In this document: positions 18,442 through 27,021 of the stretch, piece by piece | Layout of the letters: the number at the start of each line of letters is the position of its first letter | How positions within the stretch are numbered: position 1 is the first letter of the stretch | Origin: Aureimonas flava | GTDB taxonomy: Bacteria; Pseudomonadota; Alphaproteobacteria; Rhizobiales; Rhizobiaceae | NCBI RefSeq assembly: GCF_003583935.1 | Contig: NZ_QYRN01000004.1 | Location: 310,001 to 374,000, forward strand | Length of the DNA: 64,000 nt | Reading direction: 5' to 3' | Notes under the pieces: generated by a model | What the model was told of the DNA's origin: nothing | Database searches by the model: none | The model's input: only the letters and a program-made list of their open reading frames with translations | Made by a program: the position numbers and the translations under genes

Positions 18442-19776
18442 ATGGCCGATCTTTTCGCCGCAGACGAGCCGCCGCCGCGCCGCGAGCCCGCGCCCGACGA
18501 GCCGATGGCCGGCGGACCGCTGGCCGAGCGGCTCCGCCCGCGCCGCCTGGCCGATGTCGTCGGCCAGGAGCATCTGACGGGGTCGGAGGGCGCGCTGACG
18601 CGGATGCTGGAGAGCGGCTCGCTCGGCTCGGTGATCCTGTGGGGGCCACCGGGGTCGGGCAAGACGACCGTCGCCCGGCTTCTGGCGCGCGAGGTCGACT
18701 ACGCGTTCGAACAGGTGTCGGCGATTTTCACGGGCGTCGCCGATCTAAAGAAGGTGTTCGAGACGGCGCGTTTGCGCCGGTCCGGCGGCCGCCGCACGCT
18801 GCTGTTCGTCGACGAGATCCACCGCTTCAACCGCGCCCAGCAGGACTCCTTCCTGCCGGTGATGGAGGACGGGACCATCGTTCTCGTCGGTGCGACCACC
18901 GAGAACCCGTCCTTCGAGCTGAACGCGGCCCTCCTGTCGCGCGCCCGCGTGCTGACGTTCCGCGCCCACGACGCGAAAAGCCTCGGCCGGCTTCTCGACC
19001 GCGCGGAAGAGGCGATGCACCGCCCGCTCCCCCTGGACGGCGCGGCGCGCGAGATGCTGGTGCGGATGGCGGACGGTGACGGGCGCGCCGTGCTGACGCT
19101 CGCCGAGGAGGTCTGGCGCGCGGCGAGGCCCGGCGAGGTTCTGAACGCGGAGGGGCTCCGCACGGTCGTCCAACGGCGTGCGCCGATCTACGACAAGGGG
19201 CAGGACGGCCACTACAACCTGATCTCCGCCCTGCACAAGTCGGTGCGCGGCTCGGACCCGGACGCCGCGCTCTACTATCTCTGCCGCATGCTCGACGCCG
19301 GGGAAGACCCGCTTTATCTCGGCCGGCGGATCGTGCGCATGGCATCTGAGGACATCGGCCTCGCCGACCCGCGCGCGTTGCTCGTCGCCAACGCGGCCAA
19401 GGACGCCTACGACTATCTCGGCTCGCCGGAGGGCGAGCTGGCGCTGGCGCAGGCGGTCGTCTACCTCGCCTCAGCGCCGAAATCCAACGCCGTCTACACG
19501 GCCTACAAGGCGGCGATGCGCGCGGCCCAGGAGCACGGCTCGCTTCTTCCGCCCCGCCACATCCTCAACGCGCCGACCAAGCTGATGAAGGAAGAGGGCT
19601 ACGGCGCGGGCTATGCCTACGATCACGACGCGCCCGACGCCTTTTCCGGCCAGGACTATTTCCCGGAGGCGATGGGCCGCCTCCGCTTCTACCGGCCGAC
19701 GGGTCGCGGCGAGGAGGCGCGGATCGCGGAGCGCATGGAGAGGTGGGAGCGCCTGCGCCGGGAGCGCGGGGGATGA
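18442..19776 (+). CDS. rarA: Replication-associated recombination protein A (RarA/MgsA), AAA+ ATPase
   Basis: RarA acts at stalled replication forks and resembles clamp-loader ATPases. The 444-residue protein starts after CTGAGGAGCGG and has Walker [15 protein letters not shown] near residues 71-84, Walker [21 protein letters not shown], the sensor-1 stretch [14 protein letters not shown] and SRARV. The C-terminal half has [31 protein letters not shown] in adjoining stretches and [20 protein letters not shown], diagnostic of RarA rather than RuvB or DnaX. It lies directly behind the DegP-like gene, an order seen in other Rhizobiales. Confidence 0.95.
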   Translation: MADLFAADEPPPRREPAPDEPMAGGPLAERLRPRRLADVVGQEHLTGSEGALTRMLESGSLGSVILWGPPGSGKTTVARLLAREVDYAFEQVSAIFTGVADLKKVFETARLRRSGGRRTLLFVDEIHRFNRAQQDSFLPVMEDGTIVLVGATTENPSFELNAALLSRARVLTFRAHDAKSLGRLLDRAEEAMHRPLPLDGAAREMLVRMADGDGRAVLTLAEEVWRAARPGEVLNAEGLRTVVQRRAPIYDKGQDGHYNLISALHKSVRGSDPDAALYYLCRMLDAGEDPLYLGRRIVRMASEDIGLADPRALLVANAAKDAYDYLGSPEGELALAQAVVYLASAPKSNAVYTAYKAAMRAAQEHGSLLPPRHILNAPTKLMKEEGYGAGYAYDHDAPDAFSGQDYFPEAMGRLRFYRPTGRGEEARIAERMERWERLRRERGG

Positions 19777-19877
19777 CGGGCAGACCCGCCGGGCACCGTG
19801 GAGGATCGTTCTCCTCCGGTGTTCCGGCCGCCGTCCGAATGCTGTATCGCCGGGATCGAGAACGATAGGAACGAGCG

Positions 19878-20867
19878 ATGTCGGCAGTCGAGCAGATCAG
19901 GGTGGAAGCGGACGAGACGGGACTCCGCCTCGATCGCTGGTTCAAGATCCACTATCCGGGCCTGGGCTTCGGGCATCTCCAGAAGCTGCTGCGGTCGGGA
20001 CAGGTGCGTGTGGACGGCGGCCGGGCCAAGACGGATACGCGCGTCGAGGCCGGGCAGTTGATCCGCGTGCCGCCGATGGGCGTGGATGCCGGCCGGCCGC
20101 GCACGGCGGTGCTGACCTCGAACACGATGCGCGACAAGCACGACGGTGACGTGCTCTCGCAGATGCTGATCTACGAGGACGAAAAGGTCTTCGTGTTCAA
20201 CAAGCCGGCCGGGCTGGCGGTGCAGGGCGGCTCGGGCGTCGCCCGGCACGTCGACGGCATGCTGGAGGCCTGGCGCAACCGCAAGGGTGAGAAGCCGCGC
20301 CTCGTGCACCGCATCGACCGCGACACGTCGGGCATCCTCGTGGTCGCGCGAACGCGCGGCGCGGCCGTCTCGCTCACCAAGTCGTTTCGCGAGCGGGACA
20401 CCAAGAAGCTCTACTGGGCGCTGGTGAAGGGCGTGCCCGCGCCGCACGAGGGGCGCGTCTCGACCTATCTCGTGAAGGAGCAGACGCGCGATGGCGACCG
20501 CATGCGTGTCGCCCGGCACGGGGAGGAGGGCGCCGATCACGCGCTCTCGCACTACCGCGTGGTGGACCAGGTGGCCCAGGCCTTCGCATGGATCGAGATG
20601 GAGCCCTATACCGGCCGGACCCACCAGCTCCGCGTCCACGCCGCGCATATCGGCCACCCGATCCTCGGCGACCCGAAATATTTCGAGCACGACACCAACT
20701 GGGAGTTTCCCGGCGGCGTGCAGCAGCGGCTGCATCTCCATGCGCGCCGGATCGTGATCCCCCATCCCGACGGCGGGCGCCGGATCGATCAGATCGCGCC
20801 CTTGCCGCCGCACATGGTCCAGACCTGGAACCTCTTCGGGTTCGACGAGGCGGCCGAAAACGACTGA
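19878..20867 (+). CDS. RluC/RluD-family 23S rRNA pseudouridine synthase
   Basis: Converts uridines in 23S rRNA to pseudouridine. An S4 RNA-binding domain fills about residues 14-75 (LRLDRWFKIHYPGLGFGHLQ), followed by the catalytic domain with HRIDRDTSGILVVARTRGAA, in which the Asp of RIDRDTSG is the nucleophile, and PYTGRTHQLRVHAAHIGHPI. The 329-residue length fits RluC. Whether the target is the RluC or RluD set of sites cannot be decided from sequence. GATAGGAACGAGCG precedes the ATG. Its stop overlaps the next gene (TGATG). Confidence 0.93.
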   Translation: MSAVEQIRVEADETGLRLDRWFKIHYPGLGFGHLQKLLRSGQVRVDGGRAKTDTRVEAGQLIRVPPMGVDAGRPRTAVLTSNTMRDKHDGDVLSQMLIYEDEKVFVFNKPAGLAVQGGSGVARHVDGMLEAWRNRKGEKPRLVHRIDRDTSGILVVARTRGAAVSLTKSFRERDTKKLYWALVKGVPAPHEGRVSTYLVKEQTRDGDRMRVARHGEEGADHALSHYRVVDQVAQAFAWIEMEPYTGRTHQLRVHAAHIGHPILGDPKYFEHDTNWEFPGGVQQRLHLHARRIVIPHPDGGRRIDQIAPLPPHMVQTWNLFGFDEAAEND

Positions 20868-21556
20868 TGCGCGCCATTCTCTTCGACTGCGACGGCACGC
20901 TGGCCGACAGCTTCGGGCTGATCTGCGAGACCATGCGCCGCTGCTTCGCCCTGGCCGGCCTGCCCGAGCCGGACGATGCGGCCACGGCGGGCGTGATCGG
21001 TCTTTCGCTCGACCTCGCGATCCACCGCCTGGCGCCCACGGTGGCGGCCGATGCGCTTCCGGCGCTGGTGGAGACGTATCGGCAGGCGTTTCACGAAGTG
21101 CGGGCCGAGGGCGGCTTCCCCGAGCGCCTGTTTCCCGGCATCGAGCCGATGCTGCGCGCGCTGGCGTCGCGCGACGACGTGCTTCTGGGCATGGTCACCG
21201 GAAAGTCGCGGCGGGGCGTGCGCAGCGTTGTCTCGGTCCACGCGCTGGAGGGCGTTTTCCCGGCCGTGCGCACCGCCGACGACTGCCCCTCCAAGCCGCA
21301 TCCGGCCATGGTGCTGGAATGCTGCGGCGATCTCGGCGTGCGCCCGGAGGATACGCTCGTGGTCGGCGACGCGATCTACGACATGCAGATGGCGGTGGCG
21401 GCCGGCGCCACCGGCTGGGGCGTCGCCTGGGGTGCGCAGCCTGCCGAAGCCTTGATCTCGGCCGGCGCGAGCGGCGTTTCTGCGACGGTGGCCGAGTTGA
21501 CCGCCGCGCTGGACCTCTGGCTGGCCGGCGCGCCGGTCGCCTCCAAGCACGCTTGA
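20867..21556 (+). CDS. HAD-superfamily hydrolase (phosphoglycolate phosphatase-like)
   Basis: Probable small-molecule phosphatase. HAD motif I is FDCDGTLADS with Asp7 and Asp9 as nucleophile and acid/base, motif II is the MVTGKSRRG threonine/serine region, motif III is the lysine in SKPHPAMVLECC, and motif IV is VVGDAIYDMQMAVAAGATGWGVAWG (two stretches). The helical cap lies between residues 15 and 85, as in the Gph/PgmB type. It has 229 residues. The start shares a base with the rluC-like stop. Substrate is unknown; in related genomes the same gene lies between the pseudouridine synthase and ATP12. Confidence 0.88.
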   Translation: MRAILFDCDGTLADSFGLICETMRRCFALAGLPEPDDAATAGVIGLSLDLAIHRLAPTVAADALPALVETYRQAFHEVRAEGGFPERLFPGIEPMLRALASRDDVLLGMVTGKSRRGVRSVVSVHALEGVFPAVRTADDCPSKPHPAMVLECCGDLGVRPEDTLVVGDAIYDMQMAVAAGATGWGVAWGAQPAEALISAGASGVSATVAELTAALDLWLAGAPVASKHA

Positions 21557-21585
21557 AGAACCAACCGCAACGGGGCTCCAACGCG

Positions 21586-22305
21586 ATGTCCAACACCCTT
21601 CAGACACCCGAACTGCCGAAGCGGTTCTACGCCGACGTCACCGTCGAGGAGACGGCGGACGGCTTCGAGATCAGGCTGGACGGGCGTCCGGTGCGCACGC
21701 CGGCACGCAGGCTCCTGGCCCTGTCGGCACGGGCGCCCGCCGATATCGTGGCGGCCGAGTGGGCGGGGCAGGGCACGCATATCGACCCGGCGACGATGCC
21801 GGTGACCCGTCTCGTCAACACGGTGCTGGACGGCGTCGCCACCGATCCCGCCGCCACGCGCACGGACCTCGGCCGCTACGCCGAGACCGACCTCCTCGCC
21901 TATCGCGCCGACGAGCCGGAGCGGCTCGTGGCGCGCCAGGCGGAGGCCTGGGACCCGATGATCGAATGGGTTGCGGAGCGCTTCGGCGCGCGCGTCGCGG
22001 TGGCGTCGGGCGTGATGCACGTGGCGCAGGCGCCCGCCACGCTCGAGGCTCTTCGGGCGCGGCTGGACGCGGAGACGGACCCGTTCCGCCTTGCCGCCAT
22101 CCACCAGATGACGACCCTCACCGGCTCGCTGATCCTGGCGCTCGCGGTGGCCGAAGGTCGCCTCGGCGCGCCGGAAGCCTGGCGGCTTGCCCACGTGGAC
22201 GAGGACTGGAACATCTCGCTGTGGGGCGAGGACGCGGAAGCCTCGGCCCGCCGCGAGGCGCGCTTCGCCGACATGCGCGCGGCGGAGATCCTTCTCGTCG
22301 GTTGA
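21586..22305 (+). CDS. ATP12-family F1-ATPase assembly chaperone
   Basis: ATP12 proteins help assemble the alpha subunit into the F1 sector of ATP synthase in mitochondria and alphaproteobacteria. The 239-residue protein has the family pattern KRFYADVTVEETADGFEIRL, GRPVRTPARRLLALS, AEWAGQGTHIDPATMPVTRLVNT (two stretches), DLGRYAETDLLAYRAD with AWDPMIEWV, and LTGSLILALAVAEGRL and VDEDWNISLWGEDAEA near the end. It is the last gene of the plus-strand run; the minus-strand molybdoenzyme gene ends on the very next base. Confidence 0.93.
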   Translation: MSNTLQTPELPKRFYADVTVEETADGFEIRLDGRPVRTPARRLLALSARAPADIVAAEWAGQGTHIDPATMPVTRLVNTVLDGVATDPAATRTDLGRYAETDLLAYRADEPERLVARQAEAWDPMIEWVAERFGARVAVASGVMHVAQAPATLEALRARLDAETDPFRLAAIHQMTTLTGSLILALAVAEGRLGAPEAWRLAHVDEDWNISLWGEDAEASARREARFADMRAAEILLVG

Positions 22306-23085
22306 TCAGATCCCGGCGAACCAGTCGTAGCCCCGGTCCTCCCAGAAGCCGCCCTTGCCCTCGCCGTAAGCGACCAGCGAATCGGTGACCACGATCGCGC
22401 GGACGTATTTCGCCATCTTGTAGCCGAGCTGCCGCTCGACCCGCACGCGCAGCGGCGCGCCGTTGGCGACCGGCAGCGCCGTGCCGTTCATGCCGTAGGC
22501 GAGGATCGTCTGCGGATGGCGCGCGTCGAGGAGGTCGATCGATTCGTAGTAGCGGATGGGTCCGGCAAAGCCGTTCGCCAGCGTGTCGAAGCAGAGGAAC
22601 ACGACATAGCGGGCCGAGGGCGCGACGCCGGCACGGTCCAGCACGAGACCGAGCGGCGTACCCGTCCATTCCGCGATGCAGCTCCAACCCTCCACGCAGT
22701 CGTGGCGGGTGATCTGCGAGCGCGCGGGCATCGCCTGGAGGTCGACGAGCGACAGCGACAGCGGGCGCTGCACAGCGCCGGTGATGGACAGGCGATAGGA
22801 CGCGAAGTCCTGCCGGGCGAGTGCCAGATAGGGCTCGTCCTGCGGATTGGTGGAGCCGTTGGGGCGCATCGGCTGGCGGATTTCGGTCGGCGAGAACTCG
22901 CGCGCCAGATCGTCCGAGCCGAGCAGCAGCCGCTGTGCGCGATAGGTCAAGTCGTTCGCGCTCGCCAGCACGCCGCGCACCTGCGAGTCGTTGGCCACCA
23001 GCGGGTCGAAGCAGCCGGACAGGGGCAGGGTGGACGCCGCGGCGAGGCCGCTCAGAAAGCGGCGGCGGTGAAGAGGCCCCCTCAT
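22306..23085 (-). CDS. Molybdopterin-dependent oxidoreductase, Tat-exported probable lipoprotein
   Basis: Sulfite-oxidase-fold molybdoenzyme, distantly like MsrP (YedY). The N-terminus MRGPLHRRRFLSGLAAASTL carries a Tat-like RRRFLSG motif, then LPLSGC, a lipobox with Cys25, so it may be anchored in the membrane as a lipoprotein. The molybdenum-ligand cysteine is probably Cys130 in RHDCVEGWSC. The C-terminal part has AYGMNGTALPVANGAPLRVRVERQLGYKMAKYVRAI (adjoining stretches), typical of the family. It has 259 residues. The start overlaps the cytochrome b gene by four bases, so that protein is its likely electron partner. The substrate is unknown. Confidence 0.85.
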   Translation of the reverse strand: MRGPLHRRRFLSGLAAASTLPLSGCFDPLVANDSQVRGVLASANDLTYRAQRLLLGSDDLAREFSPTEIRQPMRPNGSTNPQDEPYLALARQDFASYRLSITGAVQRPLSLSLVDLQAMPARSQITRHDCVEGWSCIAEWTGTPLGLVLDRAGVAPSARYVVFLCFDTLANGFAGPIRYYESIDLLDARHPQTILAYGMNGTALPVANGAPLRVRVERQLGYKMAKYVRAIVVTDSLVAYGEGKGGFWEDRGYDWFAGI

Positions 23086-23909
23086 CGCTCGTCCTCCTTG
23101 CCGTCGATCCGGATCCAGCCGGTGACCATGGAACGCATTTCGTTGAACGGTCCGGCCAGCAGCACCATCGCGATATGGATCGCCGCGAAGGCGACGAGCG
23201 CCAGCATCAGGACGAAGTGGATCGTTCGGGCCGTCTGCCGTCCGCCGAAAAGATCGAGCATCCAAGGCGCATAGGCGTTCACGCCAGGCGACATGGTCAG
23301 CCCCGTGGCCACCATCAGCGGGAGCACGACGATCAGGATCGTGAAATAGGACAGCTTCTGGAGCGGCCCGTAGCTGCGGCGGTGGTGCAGGCGCAGCCTC
23401 GCATGGTCGGCGATGTCGCCGGGCAGGGCTGCCAGGTCGCGCCCGCGCGGCAGGATATCGCGCGTCAGGTGGCGGTTCACGAGGCTGGCCACGAGCCAGA
23501 GCGCGAGCGTGCCGACCAGGACCCAGGCGAAGAAGAAGTGGACGATGCGGCCCGTGGCGAGGTCGCGATAGGACGGGATCGTCAGCCAGCCCGGAAAGGT
23601 CTGCATCTGGAAGTTGCCATCGGCGTCCTCCACGACGCCCAAGACGCCCGTCGTGTCGAAGCTGCGGCCGAAGACGGTCGTCACGCCACCGAGCTCGCCC
23701 TGGTCGAAGGCGGCGCCGATGCTCAGCACCCGGTTCTCGAATGCGAACCCGGACTGTTGTCCGATGTAGAGGTCCGGCCGTGCGGTGAAGATCTGCAGCC
23801 CCGACAGGAGCAGGAAGAACAGGCACACGACCCAGACCCAGTGGGTCAGCCGTGTGGCGAGCCTTTGCCGGTAGACCAGCGGTCCGTCGCGATTGGCTAG
23901 CAGCTTCAT
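23082..23909 (-). CDS. Cytochrome b561-type membrane protein, partner of the molybdoenzyme
   Basis: Haem-b membrane anchor that likely passes electrons between the quinone pool and the molybdoenzyme encoded next to it. I start at the ATG at 23909 (MKLLANRDGPLVYRQRLATR); the frame is open much further up but without conservation. Four membrane segments are visible at about residues 20-41, 117-141, 185-207 and 225-247. Histidines in or beside them (RLTHWVW, GRIVHFFF, ARTIHFVL, AAIHIAMV) are candidate haem ligands. A large loop of about 70 residues lies between segments 1 and 2. It has 275 residues and the stop overlaps the next gene's ATG. Confidence 0.85.
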   Translation of the reverse strand: MKLLANRDGPLVYRQRLATRLTHWVWVVCLFFLLLSGLQIFTARPDLYIGQQSGFAFENRVLSIGAAFDQGELGGVTTVFGRSFDTTGVLGVVEDADGNFQMQTFPGWLTIPSYRDLATGRIVHFFFAWVLVGTLALWLVASLVNRHLTRDILPRGRDLAALPGDIADHARLRLHHRRSYGPLQKLSYFTILIVVLPLMVATGLTMSPGVNAYAPWMLDLFGGRQTARTIHFVLMLALVAFAAIHIAMVLLAGPFNEMRSMVTGWIRIDGKEDER

Positions 23910-23967
23910 GTCCCGTCCATCCGAGCGCGTCCGGTGGAGATACGGGCGGCAGACCCGTTCGGACGCA

Positions 23968-24426
23968 TCAGGAAGGCATGATGGCGCGCCGGAGCGCGCG
24001 GTCCAGCTCCTGCCGGAAGCGCGACCGGTCGGCCGGCGCGAACGGCTTGTTGTAGCCTTTCGATTCGCCGCTCTCGCGCAGGTGCTGGTTGAACGATCGG
24101 AGCGAGAGCGCGGCGCCGATATTGGCGGCTGTGAACGGTCGCCCGTCCGGGCCGAGCACGGCGGCTCCCTTCTCCAGCGCCCGCGAGGCAAGCGGGATGT
24201 CCGCGGTCACCACCACGTCGGCCGCCGTCGCTTCCTCCGCGATCCAGTCGTCCGCTGCGTCGAACCCGTCCGACACGCTGACGATGCGCGCGCTGGGATA
24301 GCGCGAAGGGCGCATGCCGCCGTTGGACACCAGCACGACGCCCGCGCCGAGCCGTTCGGCCACCTCCAGCACGTCGTCCTTCACCGGGCAGGCGTCGGCG
24401 TCCACGATGACGCGAGTCGCGCTCAT
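23968..24426 (-). CDS. UPF0178 (YaiI/YqxD) family protein
   Basis: PIN-like fold protein of the UPF0178 family; no biochemical role is established. The 152-residue protein has the family stretches [57 protein letters not shown] and a C-terminal FNQHLRE. The Asp cluster at the N-terminus (VDADACP) could bind metal as in PIN nucleases, but this is inference. Its start overlaps the lipB end by four bases, so the pair is co-transcribed. Confidence 0.9.
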   Translation of the reverse strand: MSATRVIVDADACPVKDDVLEVAERLGAGVVLVSNGGMRPSRYPSARIVSVSDGFDAADDWIAEEATAADVVVTADIPLASRALEKGAAVLGPDGRPFTAANIGAALSLRSFNQHLRESGESKGYNKPFAPADRSRFRQELDRALRRAIMPS

Positions 24427-25172
24427 GCGGCGCCACCTTGCCCTGGCGGCAGGACCGAGGGACCGAAGATCGCCTCGAAGCGCGCGCGCAACAGCGCGTC
24501 CACCTCGGGCATCGAAACGACGATGCCGAGGTCGAGGAGGCTGGTGACGCCGTAGCCGCGAATGCCGCAGGGCACAATGCCGTCGAAATGGGAAAGCTCG
24601 GGATCGACGTTCAGGCTGATGCCGTGGAACGTCACCCACCTGCGCACCCGGATGCCGATCGCGGCGATCTTGTCCTCCGCCGGCGCGCCGCCCGCGATGG
24701 CCAGCCGGTCGGGCCGCTGCACCCACACGCCCACGCGGTCCTCCCGTCGCTCGCCGCGGATCTGGAAATCGGCCAGCGTCGAGATCACCCATTCCTCCAG
24801 CGCCGCCACGAAGGCGCGCACGTCCTGGCGGCGGCGCTTCAGGTCGAGCACCACGTAAGCCACCCGCTGTCCGGGCCCGTGATAGGTGAACTCGCCGCCG
24901 CGACCGGAGCGGAACACGGGAAAGCGGGCCGCGTCGAGGAGATCGCCGTCCTGAGCGCTGGTGCCGCTCGTGTAGAGCGGTGGGTGCTCGACCAGGAACA
25001 CGGCCTCCGGTGCTTCGCCCTCCGCCACGCGGCCCGCCCGCTCCTCCATGAGCGCGACGGCGGCGGGATAGTCGATTCTGCCGTCGACCGTGACCCATTC
25101 CACCGGCGGGCTGCCCGGTCGGGGAAGGAAGCTGCCGATGTCGAGCGCGGCGCGCGGCGTGGGGGTGTCCAT
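24423..25172 (-). CDS. lipB: Octanoyl-[acyl-carrier-protein]:protein N-octanoyltransferase LipB
   Basis: LipB moves octanoyl groups from ACP to lipoyl domains, the first step of lipoate synthesis. The 249-residue protein has [40 protein letters not shown] with the RGG-x-x-T-x-H-G-P-G-Q signature, and the catalytic lysine/cysteine parts [20 protein letters not shown] and [17 protein letters not shown], in which Cys of PCGI is the acyl acceptor in characterised LipB proteins. No strong ribosome binding site is visible ahead of the ATG. Confidence 0.95.
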   Translation of the reverse strand: MDTPTPRAALDIGSFLPRPGSPPVEWVTVDGRIDYPAAVALMEERAGRVAEGEAPEAVFLVEHPPLYTSGTSAQDGDLLDAARFPVFRSGRGGEFTYHGPGQRVAYVVLDLKRRRQDVRAFVAALEEWVISTLADFQIRGERREDRVGVWVQRPDRLAIAGGAPAEDKIAAIGIRVRRWVTFHGISLNVDPELSHFDGIVPCGIRGYGVTSLLDLGIVVSMPEVDALLRARFEAIFGPSVLPPGQGGAA

Positions 25173-25269
25173 GACGGGGAGATAGCGTCGCCGTCGCCCC
25201 GGCGCAAAGGGCTTCGCGCGGCATGCGGCCCGTCACGAAAAAAGAATACGGACGGCGCTGCGAAAAGGC

Positions 25270-25298
25270 TTGTGCGCCACGGGGGCGTTTGTTACATC
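25270..25298 (+). promoter_or_regulatory. Possible promoter for tRNA-Leu
   Basis: TTGTGC (25270-25275) and TACATC (25293-25298) are separated by 17 bases and end 52 bases before the tRNA. The hairpin CCGGTCC/GGACCGG at 25325-25340 would lie in the leader. The match to consensus is moderate. Confidence 0.35.
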
Positions 25299-25350
25299 GC
25301 CGCCACCGGTCCAGAGAGGCCGGGCCGGTCCCCGGACCGGAACACGGCGT

Positions 25351-25435
25351 GCGGTCGTGGCGGAATTGGTAGACGCGCAGCGTTGAGGTCGCTGTGGGGC
25401 AACCCGTGGAAGTTCGAGTCTTCTCGACCGCACCA
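25351..25435 (+). tRNA. tRNA-Leu (anticodon GAG)
   Basis: The 85-base gene folds as a class II tRNA: acceptor GCGGTCG pairs with CGACCGC, discriminator A, encoded CCA at the 3' end. The anticodon stem CAGCG/CGCTG closes the loop TTGAGGT with anticodon GAG at 25385-25387, which reads CUC and CUU codons. A long variable arm (GTGGGGCAACCCGTG region) and the T-loop GTTCGAGTC confirm a leucine tRNA. Confidence 0.96.
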
Positions 25436-25510
25436 GCCTTCTCTTCTCCCTACTGAAAATTTCGATCCGGCTCGGCCCTTTTGGTCGGATGGTTCGCAGT
25501 CGGTCGCGTG

Positions 25511-25528
25511 ATTGACTTTTACGTCAAT
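25511..25528 (+). promoter_or_regulatory. Palindromic operator upstream of the MerR gene
   Basis: ATTGAC and GTCAAT form a perfect inverted repeat separated by TTTTAC, 32 bases before the MerR start codon. The left arm holds TTGACT, which could double as a -35 element. MerR-type regulators bind such dyads and often control their own gene, so I infer an autoregulatory operator. Confidence 0.55.
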
Positions 25529-25560
25529 CTGGTTTGTCTCACCTCCAGAGGGACTGCCGC

Positions 25561-25953
25561 ATGCGCGACTACTACACCATCACCGAGCTGACGCGGGAGT
25601 TCGACATCTCCACGCGCACGATCCGCTTCTACGAAGACGAGGGGTTGATCTCCCCGATTCGCCGCGGACGCACCCGGCTCTTCCGGCATTCGGACCGCCA
25701 GTTGCTCAAGATGATCCTGCGCGGCAAGCGCCTCGGATTCTCGATCGCCGAGATTCGCGAGATCATGGGCATGTACCGCACCCCGCCGGGCGAGGCGGGG
25801 CAGTTGCGCACCATCGTCCGCCGCGTCGGCGAACGCCGGGCCGAACTGGAGCAGAAGCGTCGCGATATCGACGACCTCCTGTCGGAACTCGATCAGGCCG
25901 AGGAGGCCTGTCTCACGCGCATGGCCGAACTCGGCGTCTCCCCCGGCGCCTGA
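25561..25953 (+). CDS. MerR-family transcriptional regulator
   Basis: DNA-binding regulator with an N-terminal winged helix (YYTITELTREFDISTRTIRF, residues 3-22, then YEDEGLISPIRRGRTRLFRH) and a C-terminal coiled coil (about 75-120). I use the ATG at 25561 after CCAGAGGGACTGCCGC; a start nine codons earlier is unconserved. The 130-residue protein, with MYRTPPGEAGQL and a late cysteine (EEACLTR), resembles the LiuR-like branch that controls branched-chain acyl-CoA degradation in other proteobacteria, but no such target gene is nearby, so I leave it unnamed. A palindromic site lies just upstream. Confidence 0.87.
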   Translation: MRDYYTITELTREFDISTRTIRFYEDEGLISPIRRGRTRLFRHSDRQLLKMILRGKRLGFSIAEIREIMGMYRTPPGEAGQLRTIVRRVGERRAELEQKRRDIDDLLSELDQAEEACLTRMAELGVSPGA

Positions 25954-25958
25954 GGCGC

Positions 25959-26915
25959 TCAGGGCTCCGCCTGGAGGGAGCACTGGTCCACCGTTCGGCG
26001 AACCGTCTGCTGTTGCGCTTCGTCGAGGCGTCCCGACAGCAGCGCCTGCAACAGGTCCCGATCCTTCAGCTCGCCGAGCACGCAGCCGCAATAGCTCCGG
26101 CAGAAGGCTTCGTCGCGGGACTCGAGGCATGTCTGGCGACAGCTCTGGTCGAAGGCCGCCGTTTGATCGGGCGGAAACACGGAAGCGAAGGCCGCCACGA
26201 GGCCGATCGAGATCGGCTGGTGCAGGAGGTAGAACAGGAGCGAATGACGGCCGAGCGTGCCGAGGTGCCGGCCCGCGCCGAAGCGTCCGTTGAGGCGGCG
26301 CAGCCGGGCCCAGAGGTCGAGCCTCCCCGCGATCTGCGCCAGCGCGATGCCGATCAGAACCGGTGCCAGCCAGGGAACGAGGGGCACGAAGTCGTTGGAC
26401 AGGGGCGGGCGTTCCGAAAGGCCCAGCCAGGCGAGCCAGCGCGGATCGGTCGCCGACGTCGCGAAGAGGAGCGGCAGCGCGATCAGGGCCGCCGCCGCCG
26501 CGAGGTTGAGTGCGAAGGGCAGGCGGATCGCCAGGAGGCCGACGACGCTCGCGACGGCGATCAGGTGCAGGATGCCGAAGAACACGAAGCTCTGCGGCGT
26601 GAAGGCGTAGGTGGCGACGGAGATGGCCAGCGCGCCGGCCGCGACCTGTGCGAGGCGGCGGCCGAACGCCGGCCAGCGGACCCCGCCGCGATGCGCCAGG
26701 AACAGGCTGACGCCGACCAGCACGAGGAAGCTGATCGCGATCGATCGCGCGAAGATGCGCCAGCCGCCGACCTGGGCATAGCCGGGCGGCAGGTATCCGA
26801 AGAATTCCAGGTCCCAGGTGAAGTGGTACACGAGCATCGCCAGGAGCGCGACGCCGCGAGCCACGTCCAAGACCTCGACCCGGCCGCCGAAGCGACCGCC
26901 ATCCGTTGCACTCAT
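25959..26915 (-). CDS. DUF1624/HGSNAT-like membrane protein with cysteine-rich tail
   Basis: Multi-span membrane protein of the heparan-alpha-glucosaminide N-acetyltransferase catalytic-domain type (DUF1624); its acyl donor and acceptor are unknown. The N-terminal motif RVEVLDVARGVALLAMLVYH (residues 12-31) with FTWDLEFFGYLPPG is typical, and about eight hydrophobic segments follow, the last ending near HSLLFYLLHQPISIGL. Behind the membrane part is a tail of about 70 residues with six cysteines in the pattern CxxxC...CxxxCxC...C (SCRQTCLE, FCRSYCGCV, DQCS). The 318-residue start at 26915 is the first ATG with a conserved context. It converges on the MerR gene with five bases between them. Confidence 0.83.
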   Translation of the reverse strand: MSATDGGRFGGRVEVLDVARGVALLAMLVYHFTWDLEFFGYLPPGYAQVGGWRIFARSIAISFLVLVGVSLFLAHRGGVRWPAFGRRLAQVAAGALAISVATYAFTPQSFVFFGILHLIAVASVVGLLAIRLPFALNLAAAAALIALPLLFATSATDPRWLAWLGLSERPPLSNDFVPLVPWLAPVLIGIALAQIAGRLDLWARLRRLNGRFGAGRHLGTLGRHSLLFYLLHQPISIGLVAAFASVFPPDQTAAFDQSCRQTCLESRDEAFCRSYCGCVLGELKDRDLLQALLSGRLDEAQQQTVRRTVDQCSLQAEP

Positions 26916-27021
26916 CCCACGAAATCCCCTGGTCCTCGTGACATCCCGCCTATCTGAAACCGCGAGCGATGGCGACCAGGGCCATCGCGCCGGAGCATTG
27001 AGGAAGGACGGAGCGGACGCC

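Noticed and set aside
19777-19877. A lost crcB gene between rarA and the pseudouridine synthase gene
   Set aside because: Some Rhizobiales carry crcB nearby, but the 101-base gap holds no remnant, and gene order varies too much to call this a loss.
25512-26957. A 481-codon plus-strand frame covering the MerR gene and the opposite strand of the DUF1624 gene
   Set aside because: It spans two genes with clear families in other frames and has no domain of its own.
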